DNA from: Petunia secreta
Taxonomy: Eukaryota; Streptophyta; Magnoliopsida; Solanales; Solanaceae
Direction: 5' to 3'
Assembly (NCBI GenBank): GCA_029990175.1
Contig: JARKIP010000035.1
Span: 36,346,001 to 36,410,000, forward strand
Length of the DNA stretch: 64,000 nt
Shown: positions 52,393 through 63,825 of the stretch, in pieces
How the letters are laid out: each line of letters begins with the position of its first letter
Numbering within the stretch: the first letter of the stretch is position 1
The notes under the pieces: model-generated
What the model was told of the DNA's origin: nothing
The model's input: the letters and a program-made list of their open reading frames with translations, nothing else
Databases searched by the model: none
Program-made: the position numbers and the translations under genes

Positions 52393-53630
52393 TCTTGGTA
52401 TCAGAGCACGGTTTGGGCTTGTTTCTACAACCCCAAATCCTGTTCACGTTATCTTTATTTTCGTGCGTATGTGTCTCTGTTTTCCTTTTCGAATTCTGAT
52501 TTGATTTTTGTTACTGTTGGTGTTATTATTTACCCAAAAAAAAAAAAAAAGTGTTAAAAAAAAAAAAAAAAAAAAAAATTCAAAAATTGTGTTTGATTGT
52601 TGGTTGTTTGGGAAAACAACCATAGATTCTTGTTCACCATCGAGTTCCAAATCCAACAAGTACCCGACGTACCAATTTCGTGACTAGGGTTTCTTGGTGA
52701 ATTTTTTGGACTGTTTTGAGCTTTAATGGTGACTGAAAACTCGAACCCCACTGTGTTTGGAAGAAACCGGTGAAGATTGGTGGTTCTTGAGTGATTTGGG
52801 TTTGTTTGTTGCTTAAGAATCGAAGTTCTAAGTTTAAAATCGAAGTCCGTACGCCGGAAACTTGTTACAAATCGTAACAGTGTGCGACTCGAACGAGCTG
52901 GATCTTAGCTCGAAGAACTTCGTTTGATTTCCTCCGTTGTTGTTTGGAACCGGAGTTGAAAGAGCAACTCAGATCTGTTGAATTTCGTGGTCAGTGAACC
53001 GAAGTCGTTGTGTCCGTACGCCGGAGCAAGGTCACTGTCCCATTGTAGAAGAAAGGGATTAAAATTTTAACATCAAAACCCCCAGGTGAAAGTTGTCGGC
53101 TGAAAAAGGAAAGTGGATAAGGTAAAACCCTATCCGTACCAAGGAGGGACCACTTTTGTACGGACAGGAGTGGGTGTGATCGAAAAAGATTCCAAAAGGG
53201 AATCAAAGGGTAGAATTCTCCTAGGTTCTCACTTTCTTTCGTGTCTAATTCTAGTTGGTGGATCTTTTGAGTATTTGTTCTACTCAAGGTCGTACTAACT
53301 CTTTTAAGCTGATAGGAATTCGTGCGAAGGGTGACTGAAGTCCAAACTTTCGTAGAAATTCTTTTGACTCCCCGAGCTCAGTTAAAAAGCGTCCGTTCCA
53401 TCGAGTCGAACATCACTTCACTCTTCCCGAAGAGGCAGTGACTATTGTCGAACTTGAAGGATCTTAGAGGACCGATCAATCAGACGAGCCACTGTTAACA
53501 AGTCCTTGAGTGATCAAAAACCGAACCCATAAATTGAGTGGACCCGAGTGCCACCCATCAAAGGTGAGGGAGTGTGTGAGGTGATTTCTAACCCTAACAT
53601 TTTGTTTGATCTTTGACTTGTGCAGGTACA
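52393..53630 (+). other. Element O leader
   Basis: PBS at 52396-52407, two long A-runs at about 52536-52579, long noncoding leader, and a GT...AG segment at 53564-53625 just before the start codon. Confidence 0.8.
53564..53625 (+). other. Possible leader intron of element O
   Basis: CAAAG|GTGAGG donor, CCTAAC box, T-rich tract, GTGCAG acceptor; ATG five bases further. 62 nt. Third case of the same arrangement (D, H). Confidence 0.35.
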
Positions 53631-56600
53631 ATGGCTGGAAACGATGACAAAAGCATTGAAAAGCCTGAATTGTCGTTAGCCGATCTCATGGCTGCGATAC
53701 AAGGCATCAGTGCCGAAGTAAGAGGAGTGAGTGCTCGAGTAGCTAACCTCGAGCAGGGAAACGCGTCCGTGGCCATGAATGGGTCCGGCGTGGGAACGAG
53801 CCAATCCACTCCGATGAAACCTGAACTGTATGCTGAGCTTGTACGACAACATCAGTTGACGAGTGAAGCAATTCGAAGAGAGCTTAACTTGGGCAATCCC
53901 CAAGCACAACAAAACTTGGGCAATCCCCAAGCTGGAAATCAAAACTTGGGCATTCCCCGAGGAGAGAGGTTACCACTTCCAAGGACCCGGAGAGATCTTG
54001 GAGCTGTAACCGAAGAGGTTGATGAGGAAGAATTTCCCCAGGACGAATATGAGCGTGAGCCGCCATTCGCTCAACGAAGGCAAGCTCCCCGAGGACGTGG
54101 AAATTTCCGAGGTCGAGGTCGAGGCGCAAATGTTGAAAGAAATATTGGGCGTGAGGCTGATGATCGAGAAGATGAGTTTCCCGAACAGGCTAGAGCTGTT
54201 CGAGACTCAAACTTGAACAGTGTCAAGATCACTATTCCACCCTTTAAAGGAACTAGTGATCCCGACGAGTATCTTGAATGGAAGCTTAAAATGGAGCGCA
54301 TCTTTGAAACAAATGAGATGACCGATGAGAGAAAAGCTGCCCATGCCATTGCTTCGTTCGAAGCTTATGCATCAACATGGTGGGAATCTGACAAGAGGCA
54401 TAGAAGAAGAAATGACTATCCAGTAGTCAATACATGGCCACAGTTGATGAGAGCGATGGATGGTAAGTACTTGAGTGCCAAGTACAGGCAGACTCAAATG
54501 CAAAAGCTCTATGAGTTAAAGCAAGGGTCCAAGTCCGTCCAAGAGTACCACGATGAGTTTGAAAAGGTTCGATTGAATCTTGATCTGGTCGAAGACGAAG
54601 AGCAAGCCATTATCAGATTTAAAAATGGCTTGGCTAGGGATGTGTCATCTCAGTTGAGACTCCACGTGTACCACACGTTGGAAGATCTGTTCGATGCTGC
54701 CACCGAAGCTGAAAAATTGGTGAAGGACGATAAGGCAAACCGGTATCGAGGAGTCACTACTTCTACTCCTTTGAACCGAGGTAAAGAATGGAAGAGTCCA
54801 AACCAAACAAGTGCTAACGCGGTTCGAGATTCGAAGAGACCCTTCGAAAGAGGTGTGACCGTTAACCAACCAAGAGAAGTGGGAGGTAAAGTTCAACTCA
54901 ACTCTCCTAGTGCTTCAAATATTCAGTGTCACAAATGCAAAGGTTATGGTCACATGGCAAAAGAGTGTCCAACTCGCAAGGTTATGCTTCTGCTCGAAGA
55001 TGGAACCGTCCATGAGCAAGCGAGTGACACCGAGGAGGAAATTATCGAGGAGACTGATCGAGCTGAAGTTGATGATGATCATGAGGCTGCCGAAGCTGAT
55101 CATCCGGAAATGTTTCTTGTGGTTCGAAGGAATTTGAGCTGCATGACTCTTGAAGAAGAGGACAACCAAAGAGAAAACCTCTTTCATGCCCGATGTCGAG
55201 TGAGGGGAAAGGTGTGTTCAATGATCATTGATTCCGGAAGTTGTGCCAATGTAGTGAGCCAAACTTTGGTTTCACAAATGGGATTACCTACGATGAAGCA
55301 TCCCCACCCTTACAAGTTACAATGGCTGAATGAGTGTGGAGAATTGAGAGTTGTCAAACAAGTGTGGATCAAGTTCAAAATCGGAGAGTATCAAGATGAA
55401 ATGATATTTGATGTGGTTCCGATGCAAGCTTGTCATTTGCTATTGGGTCGACCGTGGCAGTATGACCGAACCGCTGTTCACAATGGCAGATCCAACACTT
55501 ATACTGTGAAGCTCGATGGGAAGAGTTTTGTGCTCAAACCCTTGTCTCCAAAACAAGTCACCGAGGACTATAAGCGAATGAAAGAATTGAAAGAAGAGGC
55601 CAAAGCTAAGCTTCCGATGGGAGCAAAATTGGGGCCCGAAGAAATAAACTCACCGATCGAAGTGAAAGGAATTTGTGCAATCATGCAACCCGGTGAGATC
55701 TTACGAGGCAACGACCACGGTCAGATGATGATTTGCCTCGTGCACAAGGGTATCTTTCTAAACTCTAATGATGATTTTTCTAATGATAACCCTTTGCCTT
55801 TGTTTGTTCGTAAAGTTTTGCAGGACTTCGAGGACATGTTTCCCGAGGAAATGCTAGGTGGATTACCTCCATTGAGAGGAATCGAGCACCAAATTGACTT
55901 CGTACCAGGGTCTCAAATCCCTAACAAACCTGCATACCGGTGTAATCCCGAAGACACCAAAGAGCTCCAACGGCAGGTTGATGAATTGCTGAACAAGGGC
56001 CTCGTTCGTGAGAGCTTGAGTCCTTGCGCCGTTCCTGTTATCCTTGTTCCGAAGAAGGATGGAACATGGCGAATGTGTGTTGACTGTCGAGCAGTCAACA
56101 AAATAACGGTAAAGTATCGTCATCCTATCCCTCGATTAGATGACATGCTAGATGAGTTAAGTGGTTCTTCATGCTTTTCGAAGATAGACCTCAGGTCCGG
56201 TTACCATCAGATCCGAATGAAACCCGGGGACGAGTGGAAAACCGCATTCAAGACCAAATTCGGTCTCTATGAATGGTTGGTGATGCCTTTTGGCTTATCC
56301 AATGCACCGAGCACATTCATGCGATTGATGAACCATGTGCTCAAACCGTTCATAAATAAGTTTGTTGTCGTTTATTTCGATGACATACTTGTTTATAGCA
56401 GAACCATGGATGAACATGTCGACCACCTAAGGCAAGTACTTGAAAAGCTTCGAGAAGAGAAGTTGTATGCCAACTTCAAGAAATGCGCCTTTGGTGTCGA
56501 TCGTGTAGTCTTTCTTGGATTTGTTGTCAGTGCTAATGGTGTCGAAGTCGACGAATCAAAAGTCGAAGCCATCAAAGATTGGCCAACTCCAACCTCGGTA

Positions 56601-58682
56601 TCACAAGTTCGTAGCTTCCATGGCTTAGCTAGCTTTTACCGAAGGTTTGTTCGTGACTTTAGCACCGTGGCAGCTCCTTTAACCGAGCTGGTGAAGAAAG
56701 ACAATCCATTTGTGTGGGGAGAGTCCCAAGAGAGGGCTTTCCAAGAGTTGAAGCGGAGGCTTTGTTCTGCCCCGTTGTTGCAACTCCCTGACTTCGGCAA
56801 AGCATTCGAAGTCGAGTGTGATGCGTCTGGAGTTGGGATCGGAGGAGTGCTGATGCAAGACTCGAAGCCGATCGCTTACTTTAGCGAAAAGCTTAAGGGT
56901 GCAACTTTGAATTACTCTACGTATGACAAAGAGTTGTATGCCCTCGTTCGAGCACTCGCCCATTGGCAGCATTATTTGTGGCCTCGAGAGTTTGTGATTA
57001 AAAGTGATCATGAGTCTTTGAAACATCTCCGAGGTCAGGAGAAATTAAATCGAAGACATGCCAAGTGGGTTGAATTCATTGAAAGCTTTCCCTATGTAAT
57101 TCATTACAAAAAGGGAAAAGATAATGTTGTGGCCGATGCGCTATCAAGGAAATTTGCCTTAGCGACCACTCTCGCCTCTAGGCTCATGGGATTCGAAAGC
57201 ATCAAGTCGATGTACGAGGACGATCCCAAGCTGAAATGTGTTCGAGACGCAATCTTGAGTGGCCGAAAGGTTGAGAAATATCAGTGGCATGATGGCTACC
57301 TCTTCAAAAATGGGAGGGTTTGTGTGCCAGTGTCATCGTGGAGAGAGCTCTTGGTTCGAGAAGCTCACTCAGGTGGACTGATGGGACACTTCGGTGTCGA
57401 TAAAACTCTTGGTATCTTGACCGAGCAGTTCCATTGGCCCAAAATGCGACGAGATGTGGAAAAGCTTTGCAACGCTTGTCTCGTTTGCAAGAAAGCAAAA
57501 TCGAAGTCCAACCCTCATGGTTTGTACACCCCGTTGCCTGTGCCTGATCGACCTTGGGTTGATATATCCATGGACTTTGTCTTGGGGTTACCGAGGTCGG
57601 GGGGAGGACATGATAGCATCTTCGTTGTGGTTGACCGCTTTTCAAAAATGGCTCACTTTATTCCTTGCAAAAAGTGTGATGATGCACAGCATGTAGCTAC
57701 ATTGTTTGTTTCTAACGTGTTAAAATTGCATGGTGTACCTCGTACTATTGTAAGTGATCGAGACTCGAAGTTCTTGAGTCATTTTTGGAAATGTTTGTGG
57801 GGTGCCCTCGGCACCAAGCTACTATTCTCGACGTCTCACCATCCTCAGACTGATGGACAGACCGAGGTAGTTAACCGAACCTTGGGATCTTTGCTTCGGG
57901 CAATGACCATAGGGAAGGTTGGAAACTGGGCTGCTCGTTTGCCCATGATGGAGTTCGCATACAATCGAACGGTGCATAGAATGATCAACATGACCCCGTT
58001 TGAATGCGTGTATGGCTTTAATCCTTTGATTCCACTTGATTTAACCCCATTGCCTCGAGATTCTGTTCTTGATTTTGAAGGTACTCGAAGAGCAGCTGCC
58101 TTGATCGAATTGCATGCAAAGGTGAAGAAGAACCTCGAGGAGGCCTATGCAAAGGTTGCCTTAAAGAAAAACAAGGGGCGTAAAAAGTTGGAATTAAAGA
58201 AGGGAGACTGGGTTTGGGTTCACTTCCGAAAGGAACGCTTCCCGAACCAAAGGAAAGGAAAGTTGGCTCCTCGAGGGGATGGTCCATTTCAAGTGTTGAC
58301 CAAGATCAACAACAATGCCTACGTGATCAACCTCCCTGGTGAGTATGACGTGTCCAACACCTTTAATGTTGCTGACTTAGTTCCTTGTGTTGTAGGTCCA
58401 ACTACGGAGGACGAGGAGGGCTTGATTTCGAGGACGAAATCTTCTCAAGAAGGGGAGGATGATGCAGCCCGATCACGTGCTGATCAAGTGATCGATCCAC
58501 CGAGGAGACCGATGACAAGAAGCCAAGCCAAGCTGCTGCACGATGTGCACGTTCACTTAGCCTGGCCGAAGGAAAACAATTGCTCCGAAGCTGAGCGGCC
58601 GAGCTCAAGAATCGAAGGCATTATCTTCAGATTTGAGCCCGAAGGCAAAGTGAACGAGGACAATGAGCTCGAAGAGAATTGA
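53631..58682 (+). CDS. Gag-PR-RT-RNaseH-IN polyprotein of element O
   Basis: 1683 aa from ATG 53631 (MAGNDDKSIEK), which follows the AGGTACA context of H and D. Gag with three NLGNPQ/NLGIPR repeats (about 90-110) and an Arg/Gly-rich stretch, capsid-like region about 195-380, zinc knuckle CHKCKGYGHMAKEC near 433, retropepsin DSG at 534-536, RT YFDD at 915-918, RNase H ECDASG near 1061, IN HHCC from about 1248, IN core with SMDFVLGLP, SDRDSKF and TDGQTEVVN, GPF-type C-terminus. The last about 74 codons lie in the 3' LTR and include RPMTRSQAKLL. All active-site residues are present. Probably a functional element. Confidence 0.94.
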   Translation: MAGNDDKSIEKPELSLADLMAAIQGISAEVRGVSARVANLEQGNASVAMNGSGVGTSQSTPMKPELYAELVRQHQLTSEAIRRELNLGNPQAQQNLGNPQAGNQNLGIPRGERLPLPRTRRDLGAVTEEVDEEEFPQDEYEREPPFAQRRQAPRGRGNFRGRGRGANVERNIGREADDREDEFPEQARAVRDSNLNSVKITIPPFKGTSDPDEYLEWKLKMERIFETNEMTDERKAAHAIASFEAYASTWWESDKRHRRRNDYPVVNTWPQLMRAMDGKYLSAKYRQTQMQKLYELKQGSKSVQEYHDEFEKVRLNLDLVEDEEQAIIRFKNGLARDVSSQLRLHVYHTLEDLFDAATEAEKLVKDDKANRYRGVTTSTPLNRGKEWKSPNQTSANAVRDSKRPFERGVTVNQPREVGGKVQLNSPSASNIQCHKCKGYGHMAKECPTRKVMLLLEDGTVHEQASDTEEEIIEETDRAEVDDDHEAAEADHPEMFLVVRRNLSCMTLEEEDNQRENLFHARCRVRGKVCSMIIDSGSCANVVSQTLVSQMGLPTMKHPHPYKLQWLNECGELRVVKQVWIKFKIGEYQDEMIFDVVPMQACHLLLGRPWQYDRTAVHNGRSNTYTVKLDGKSFVLKPLSPKQVTEDYKRMKELKEEAKAKLPMGAKLGPEEINSPIEVKGICAIMQPGEILRGNDHGQMMICLVHKGIFLNSNDDFSNDNPLPLFVRKVLQDFEDMFPEEMLGGLPPLRGIEHQIDFVPGSQIPNKPAYRCNPEDTKELQRQVDELLNKGLVRESLSPCAVPVILVPKKDGTWRMCVDCRAVNKITVKYRHPIPRLDDMLDELSGSSCFSKIDLRSGYHQIRMKPGDEWKTAFKTKFGLYEWLVMPFGLSNAPSTFMRLMNHVLKPFINKFVVVYFDDILVYSRTMDEHVDHLRQVLEKLREEKLYANFKKCAFGVDRVVFLGFVVSANGVEVDESKVEAIKDWPTPTSVSQVRSFHGLASFYRRFVRDFSTVAAPLTELVKKDNPFVWGESQERAFQELKRRLCSAPLLQLPDFGKAFEVECDASGVGIGGVLMQDSKPIAYFSEKLKGATLNYSTYDKELYALVRALAHWQHYLWPREFVIKSDHESLKHLRGQEKLNRRHAKWVEFIESFPYVIHYKKGKDNVVADALSRKFALATTLASRLMGFESIKSMYEDDPKLKCVRDAILSGRKVEKYQWHDGYLFKNGRVCVPVSSWRELLVREAHSGGLMGHFGVDKTLGILTEQFHWPKMRRDVEKLCNACLVCKKAKSKSNPHGLYTPLPVPDRPWVDISMDFVLGLPRSGGGHDSIFVVVDRFSKMAHFIPCKKCDDAQHVATLFVSNVLKLHGVPRTIVSDRDSKFLSHFWKCLWGALGTKLLFSTSHHPQTDGQTEVVNRTLGSLLRAMTIGKVGNWAARLPMMEFAYNRTVHRMINMTPFECVYGFNPLIPLDLTPLPRDSVLDFEGTRRAAALIELHAKVKKNLEEAYAKVALKKNKGRKKLELKKGDWVWVHFRKERFPNQRKGKLAPRGDGPFQVLTKINNNAYVINLPGEYDVSNTFNVADLVPCVVGPTTEDEEGLISRTKSSQEGEDDAARSRADQVIDPPRRPMTRSQAKLLHDVHVHLAWPKENNCSEAERPSSRIEGIIFRFEPEGKVNEDNELEEN

Positions 58683-59212
58683 GCGTCCGAAGGCAACAAG
58701 TGTGTGCTCGAGCAGACAATCGAGAACCGAAGCCAAGGCTTACCGAAGTCAAGTCTGCCGAACACATTTTAATTCAGCCCTGCGTGGCTTATTTCTATTG
58801 GTCAACTGTGACCTATTTACTAGTTTACCCTTAGTATTTCCTATATAAACACTGTTTCCTTTCATTGTAAGTAGCTAGTTTTTTGAATATTGATGAATTG
58901 AATGAAAGTGCCGAGCACATTTCTTCTTGTCTCCGTCGTGAGCAAAACCCCGGTGAGGGCTTTTAAGGACTTGTGGCTTTCGGTTAGTCCGATTGAACAT
59001 TCCTCTTGATCATTCAGTTTGCAAGAGGCAATGTTCTCTTGAGGATTGTTGCTTAGTATAGGTGATCCTTGTACTCCTTTTGATTGAGCTTTGAGACAGG
59101 TTCCTCACTGTTCTTTCGAAAGAAGCAAGTTTTGTCTTGCTTTTATCTTTATCTCTCTTGTTTGTTCTTCCGCGTTCGTGCTAACAATCCCTTCGGGAAT
59201 TGCATTGCACCA
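58460..59212 (+). repeat. Element O 3' LTR
   Basis: 753 bp after PPT 58447-58459; matches 51640-52392 by eye. Confidence 0.94.
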
Positions 59213-59217
59213 ACTAG

Positions 59218-61883
59218 CAACACACCAAGCCTTCAAATCAAGTTTATCACAATGTGACACATTGGCTTTGGTATGTCCATCACTCAAGGTGTGCTCAACA
59301 TATGGGATGGAGTAAGTAAAATAGTTCAATTCACAACTAACATCAACTACTCCACTCCCCTTCTTAAGAGCATTCTTACACACACCGAGAGATACCTCCT
59401 CACCTCCCAAATCAACTCCAAGACAATCCCCCTCACTAGGCAGACTCCAAAGGAAAATCTCCAAAATAGGTTCTTCATCATTATAGTCCACACAATGAAG
59501 GCTAGGACCACTAGAAGAAAGGTCAACACGACCAATATCAAGGCTACTCTCCTCACTTGGAGTTCCAAACGTCGGATCATCCATAGAGCCTAACTTTACA
59601 AACCATGGAGGTTCGACTCTACTATCGACTCTAGTCCGATACAATTCACCACCACAAATGAGATTGCCTTCAAACAATAGAAATGTAAAGGCATGCACCT
59701 CAAATTCATGGTTACGCAAAAGCATAGAATCAAGACTAGGTCCTTCACTCTCACTCAAGGAGTCATCGAAAACAAATCGATCCATCTCACACTCTAGAGA
59801 CTCCTCAAGGGTACATCCACCCTCACTACGACACAAGAGACCACCACTATCAATTAAGCAATCAAAGGGAAGAATAAGATTATCATGAAATTCATCTTCA
59901 CCTTTATCAAATATGGGTGGGGTGTCATAACAAGGTTCACAAACAAGGTCAGCTACGACTTCTTCACTAAAGAGAGGTTCAATGAAAATCGAGCTCACAT
60001 CATGATGTGGCTTTTCAACCCTCTCAACTAGTGGTTCAATTTCACACACAAGTTGACCCGAAGGCTCTACACTAGTTGCAAACACATTATACTCATGCAA
60101 ATCATCAACTAGCATAGAGTTGTTACAAACACTAACACAAGACAAGGAAGTAATAGGCTCATGGGAAGAAGAACTAACACTTACACTTGAGTCGCATCCG
60201 GGCTCACTCAATGTACTTGAAGCGTCATGGCTAGCTTCTCCTCCTCGTAGATCACATTTGGCATCTCCTTCACCTTGTCTTTCCATCACGGAACATGGTT
60301 GAGGCTCCATCGGTTTGCCTCCAAGAATACCTACACAAGTACTCACACAAGTAGAAGAAAAAGATAAAGGGTTAAGGTTAGAATAAGTGGTGTCCTCACT
60401 CTTTTTTCCCTCTTTCTTTTTCCTCATTTTTCTTTCAAGGCTAGGTGTAGATTCGGGTGGCGACATCCCGCTCACATCTCTCAACACATCCTCTCCTTTT
60501 TCCACTCGAGGAATGTCACCGGTCACTCCCTTACTCCTCTCAATCTTTTGTCTCTCAAATTCGGGCGAATTGGGACGAGGCCCAAGAATGCCCATAGCCG
60601 GAGTAGGTGGACCTTTCACGTCAACCCGGAATCTAGGACTAGGAGACTCATCACTTGACGTCTCCTTCTTCTTCGTTGGTGAACCACTTGGAATTGGAAC
60701 TTGTGGTTTCGGGTTCACCTTGTTGATGTCTATCAACCCTTTTCTAGCACATGTCCCACCATTGCTTGTGTTTGTAGGACTTCTTGTTGGCACATTGTCA
60801 ACCATGGAATGAAGTTCTTGCTCCTTGCTCCTTGCTCCTTTGCCTAGCCAAAGAAAGGGCACTAGTAGGCACTCGGCTCCTCGCCCGGTAAGGCACAAAG
60901 TCATAGACTCTTTGCCCTATGCCCACAAGATACGCACCCTTCACCACACTATATTGCACCCTCTTCCCCTCCAACCACGGCTCACCTATCCACACATCAA
61001 CATGACGCATGGGATACACGTCACACCACACATAGCATTTATAAATCCCATGAGATATGAGTACCCGGGCCTCCTTAGAAACCCACACTCCATCATACTC
61101 ATAAGGATGCTCTAGCTTATGGCATGGTATCCTAAGCCTATCAACCAAAGAGGTGCTAATACAATTGGCATCGGTACCACCAATCTTGAGCAAGTATCCT
61201 CCAACATTAGAAATGTTGTTGGAAGTCGAGGAAGGAACCTTGCCATGGAACCCATAAGTGCCTCTCGCCTTGGTTCCATAGCCCATAGCACTACTCCTAC
61301 TACAACCATCCACGTCCCTCACGACATACATCCCCTTTGTAGCAAAAGCAACACCATTTCTCAAACCATCCTCCACATGGAAATTAGAAGCATTAGGTCG
61401 CTTAGCGTACCTAGAAGGTGCAAGCTTCTTCTTCCCCATGGAACAACCACCACCACCTCCCATACTAATGGAAGGTCCTCCACTACTCCCTTGTACTCCA
61501 TTAGCAACACCAAGAGAAGATGCATAAGAACAATTCATATACTCAACATCATCATCATCCCTATCTATGTCACTATCATGCTCTAATTCATCACAAGAAG
61601 AGTAAGTAGGATCAATGTACCTTGAAGCGTCACCATCTTCGATTTCTTGACTAGAGGCATAGGCATCATCACAATCTTCATCACGAGCCTCATAGTCTTT
61701 ATCATTCTCACGATCATCATAGTGAACCGCTTCATCAACATAGGAGCCATGGTTTCCATCATCATAGTAATGGCCTTCATCACCCTCATAGGAACCATAG
61801 TCTCCATCATCACCATACGAGCCATAGCAACTCGCATCATCGCCACATGAGCCATAATCCCCACATTCATCATTATCCGACAT
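59218..61883 (-). pseudogene. Element N ORF, main part, frameshifted
   Basis: Minus-strand ORF from ATG at 61883 (MSDNDECGDYG). It has the acidic Tyr/Gly repeats, the GGGGGCSMGKKK segment and the dead retropepsin-like domain (LLKIGGTDANC, WIGEPWLEGKR). Compared with K, about 70 residues before the protease-like domain are lost in frame (near 61200). A third copy of the 7-mer GCTCCTT (about 60823-60843) shifts the frame, so translation of the C-terminal half (60838 down to 59218, then 51639-51419) is lost. The downstream half is still open in its own frame with CVGILGGK, CYDTPPIFDKGEDE and LICGGELYRTRV. Function unknown. Confidence 0.8.
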
Positions 61884-62988
61884 TGTTGCAATCACCAAAG
61901 AACAAAACCTCCCGAAAGTCACTCCCTCACGTGTATCACTCAATATATGTACACTCAAGAGCGAGGCCTTATCAACTTGGGAACCAAGGTAATCACAACT
62001 AGCATGTCCAAGTTAAAGTTCGGAGTGGAATTAATGAGACTCGATGTACGGACGGCTATTTAAAGTGCGCACTTGAGGCCAAAAGGAGTTCTACGACTCT
62101 TCTTTGAATTCTAATCTCCTCTACGCACGAATACCTAATACGCTAAAGGATTAGTGTCTTTCAAGTAGGCCAATTACCTTCAAAACACTAACCAAGAGGT
62201 ACGGTAGAAAACGGGACACAAAAGATTCGACTCGAATCGGCACCAAACGGATTTGGAATCGGATGAAATTTTGTTTGTGATCTACAAACTCATCATATTT
62301 AATGGTCCAATTGGAGTCATGATGTTTGGGAACTGTTCGGAAGCCGTTGCGAACGTTCTGTCCCAAAACTGGAATTCTGAAATTTTTTTGTTCTTCGCTA
62401 TCGCGACCAGACGCGCGCGATCGCGAAGGGTTAATTTTTCAAAAAATAATTTTGTTCTTCGCTATCGCGAAATTGCTCTTCGCGATCGCGAAGGGTTAAT
62501 CCCTGCACTTTCACAGCAGCTCAAAAACGGGTTTTTGGGCGATTTTGGCCAAATTTTTGGCTCGATTCCAACCCGAAACACAAAACCAACGATACCCAAA
62601 GGTGTATACAACTATAACAACCAATCCCCAATAGTTTTCAACTCCAAACAAACAACAACAAGCTTCGATTCAAGATTGAAGCGTTTTCAAGAATTTTCAA
62701 ACTTTTGGATTTTGATTTTCGAAATTTTTGAATCGTAACACCAAAACACGATATATGGGTATCAAAACGACGGGAATACAACAAGGAACAAACCCCACTA
62801 CTTTTTAACACTCGGGGATTCGTATCCAACCCGCTCGACCAAATTTTGTCAAGTTTTCTAGTTTTTCAATTTTTTTGTTTTTCTTCAATTTTCAAGAACA
62901 ACACAACAACAACAACAATGAAACTAACATATGGAACAAGGAACGGGTGTTTGTAAGAACATAACCCGAGCCTTGCTCTGATACCAAC
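61884..62988 (-). other. Element N leader
   Basis: Noncoding leader with CGCGATCGCG / CGCTATCGCG at about 62395-62490 and the PBS complement at 62975-62986. The frames at 62253-62738 and the like are leader and not genes. Confidence 0.8.
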
Positions 62989-63825
62989 TGATGCAACCGA
63001 AAACGAGCGGAAGCTAAACAACGACACAAATATGCGGAAGCGATAAATAACTAGATAGATGATATCATTGATATCGGGGAAACAAGGATTGGGGAGTCAA
63101 GAAACGAGAAGAAAGAACGGATTAATAAATTCAAGACATGAATTAATAATCCAAAAGGGAGAAAGTGAAACTCGAACCTTACAATGGACTCAACTAGGTG
63201 TCGATCGCCATAGGTTCCAAGTTAACGAGATACATGAAGCCTCGGGCTTCGGACTAGAAAGGCTCGGCCTTCTCTAATTCTCTCTTCTCTCTATTCAATT
63301 CAAGCTAAACTGATGAAAATGAAGAGCTAATATGCTATATATACATTTACATTGGATATTGGACAAAAATGCCCCTGGAACTGATTCTGCCTCGCTGATC
63401 ATCTTCTCCTCATCGCGATCGCGCCAGGAAGGCTCGCGATCGCGCAGACCATCTTCTACAGCATCGCGATCGCGCTAGGGATCTCGCGATCGCGCAGGTC
63501 TCCATCATCTTCACGACCTTCAGCATCCTCAGCTTCGCCTTCGCGCTGACACGCTGTCGCGCAGGCCAATGCAATACTCTTCGCGATCGCGTGAGAAGCT
63601 GTCGCGATCGCGAAGAACAAAAGTTCTTCCTTAGGCAGTGAGCTCCCAGTGTGCTCCCCTGTTTTGCCCTGTTTTGGGCTGCCTGTTTTCTTGCCCTGTT
63701 TCCTCCGTCCTCGGCGCTCCAATGCATGATCTTCCAAGACGTTCCCGGAGGCCTTGACTCGTATCCGTTGTGCACTCGAGCTTGGCTTTTGATGGTTGTC
63801 GTTTAGGCCATTTTATATTGCATCA
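62989..63825 (-). repeat. Element N 5' LTR
   Basis: 837 bp, complement of a C-type LTR with palindromes about 63414-63613. Followed by the CGACC duplicate. Confidence 0.92.

Larger units (their letters stand above)
51640..59212 (+). mobile_element. Element O, intact autonomous CRM-like retrotransposon
   Basis: 7573 bp, 753-bp LTRs identical by eye, TSD ACTAG (51635-51639, 59213-59217), PBS 52396-52407, PPT 58447-58459, one open polyprotein. LTR ends TGATGCAGCCC / GCATTGCACCA. It lacks the GC-rich palindromes seen in H, I/L and the non-autonomous elements. Confidence 0.95.
50493..63825 (-). mobile_element. Element N, non-autonomous LTR element with frameshifted ORF
   Basis: LTRs 50493-51333 (841 bp) and 62989-63825 (837 bp), differing by a 4-bp indel near 51054, TSD CGACC (50488-50492, 63826-63830), PBS complement 62975-62986, PPT complement 51334-51346. 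The ORF is split by O and frameshifted. Inserted in the PR region of I/L. Confidence 0.92.
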
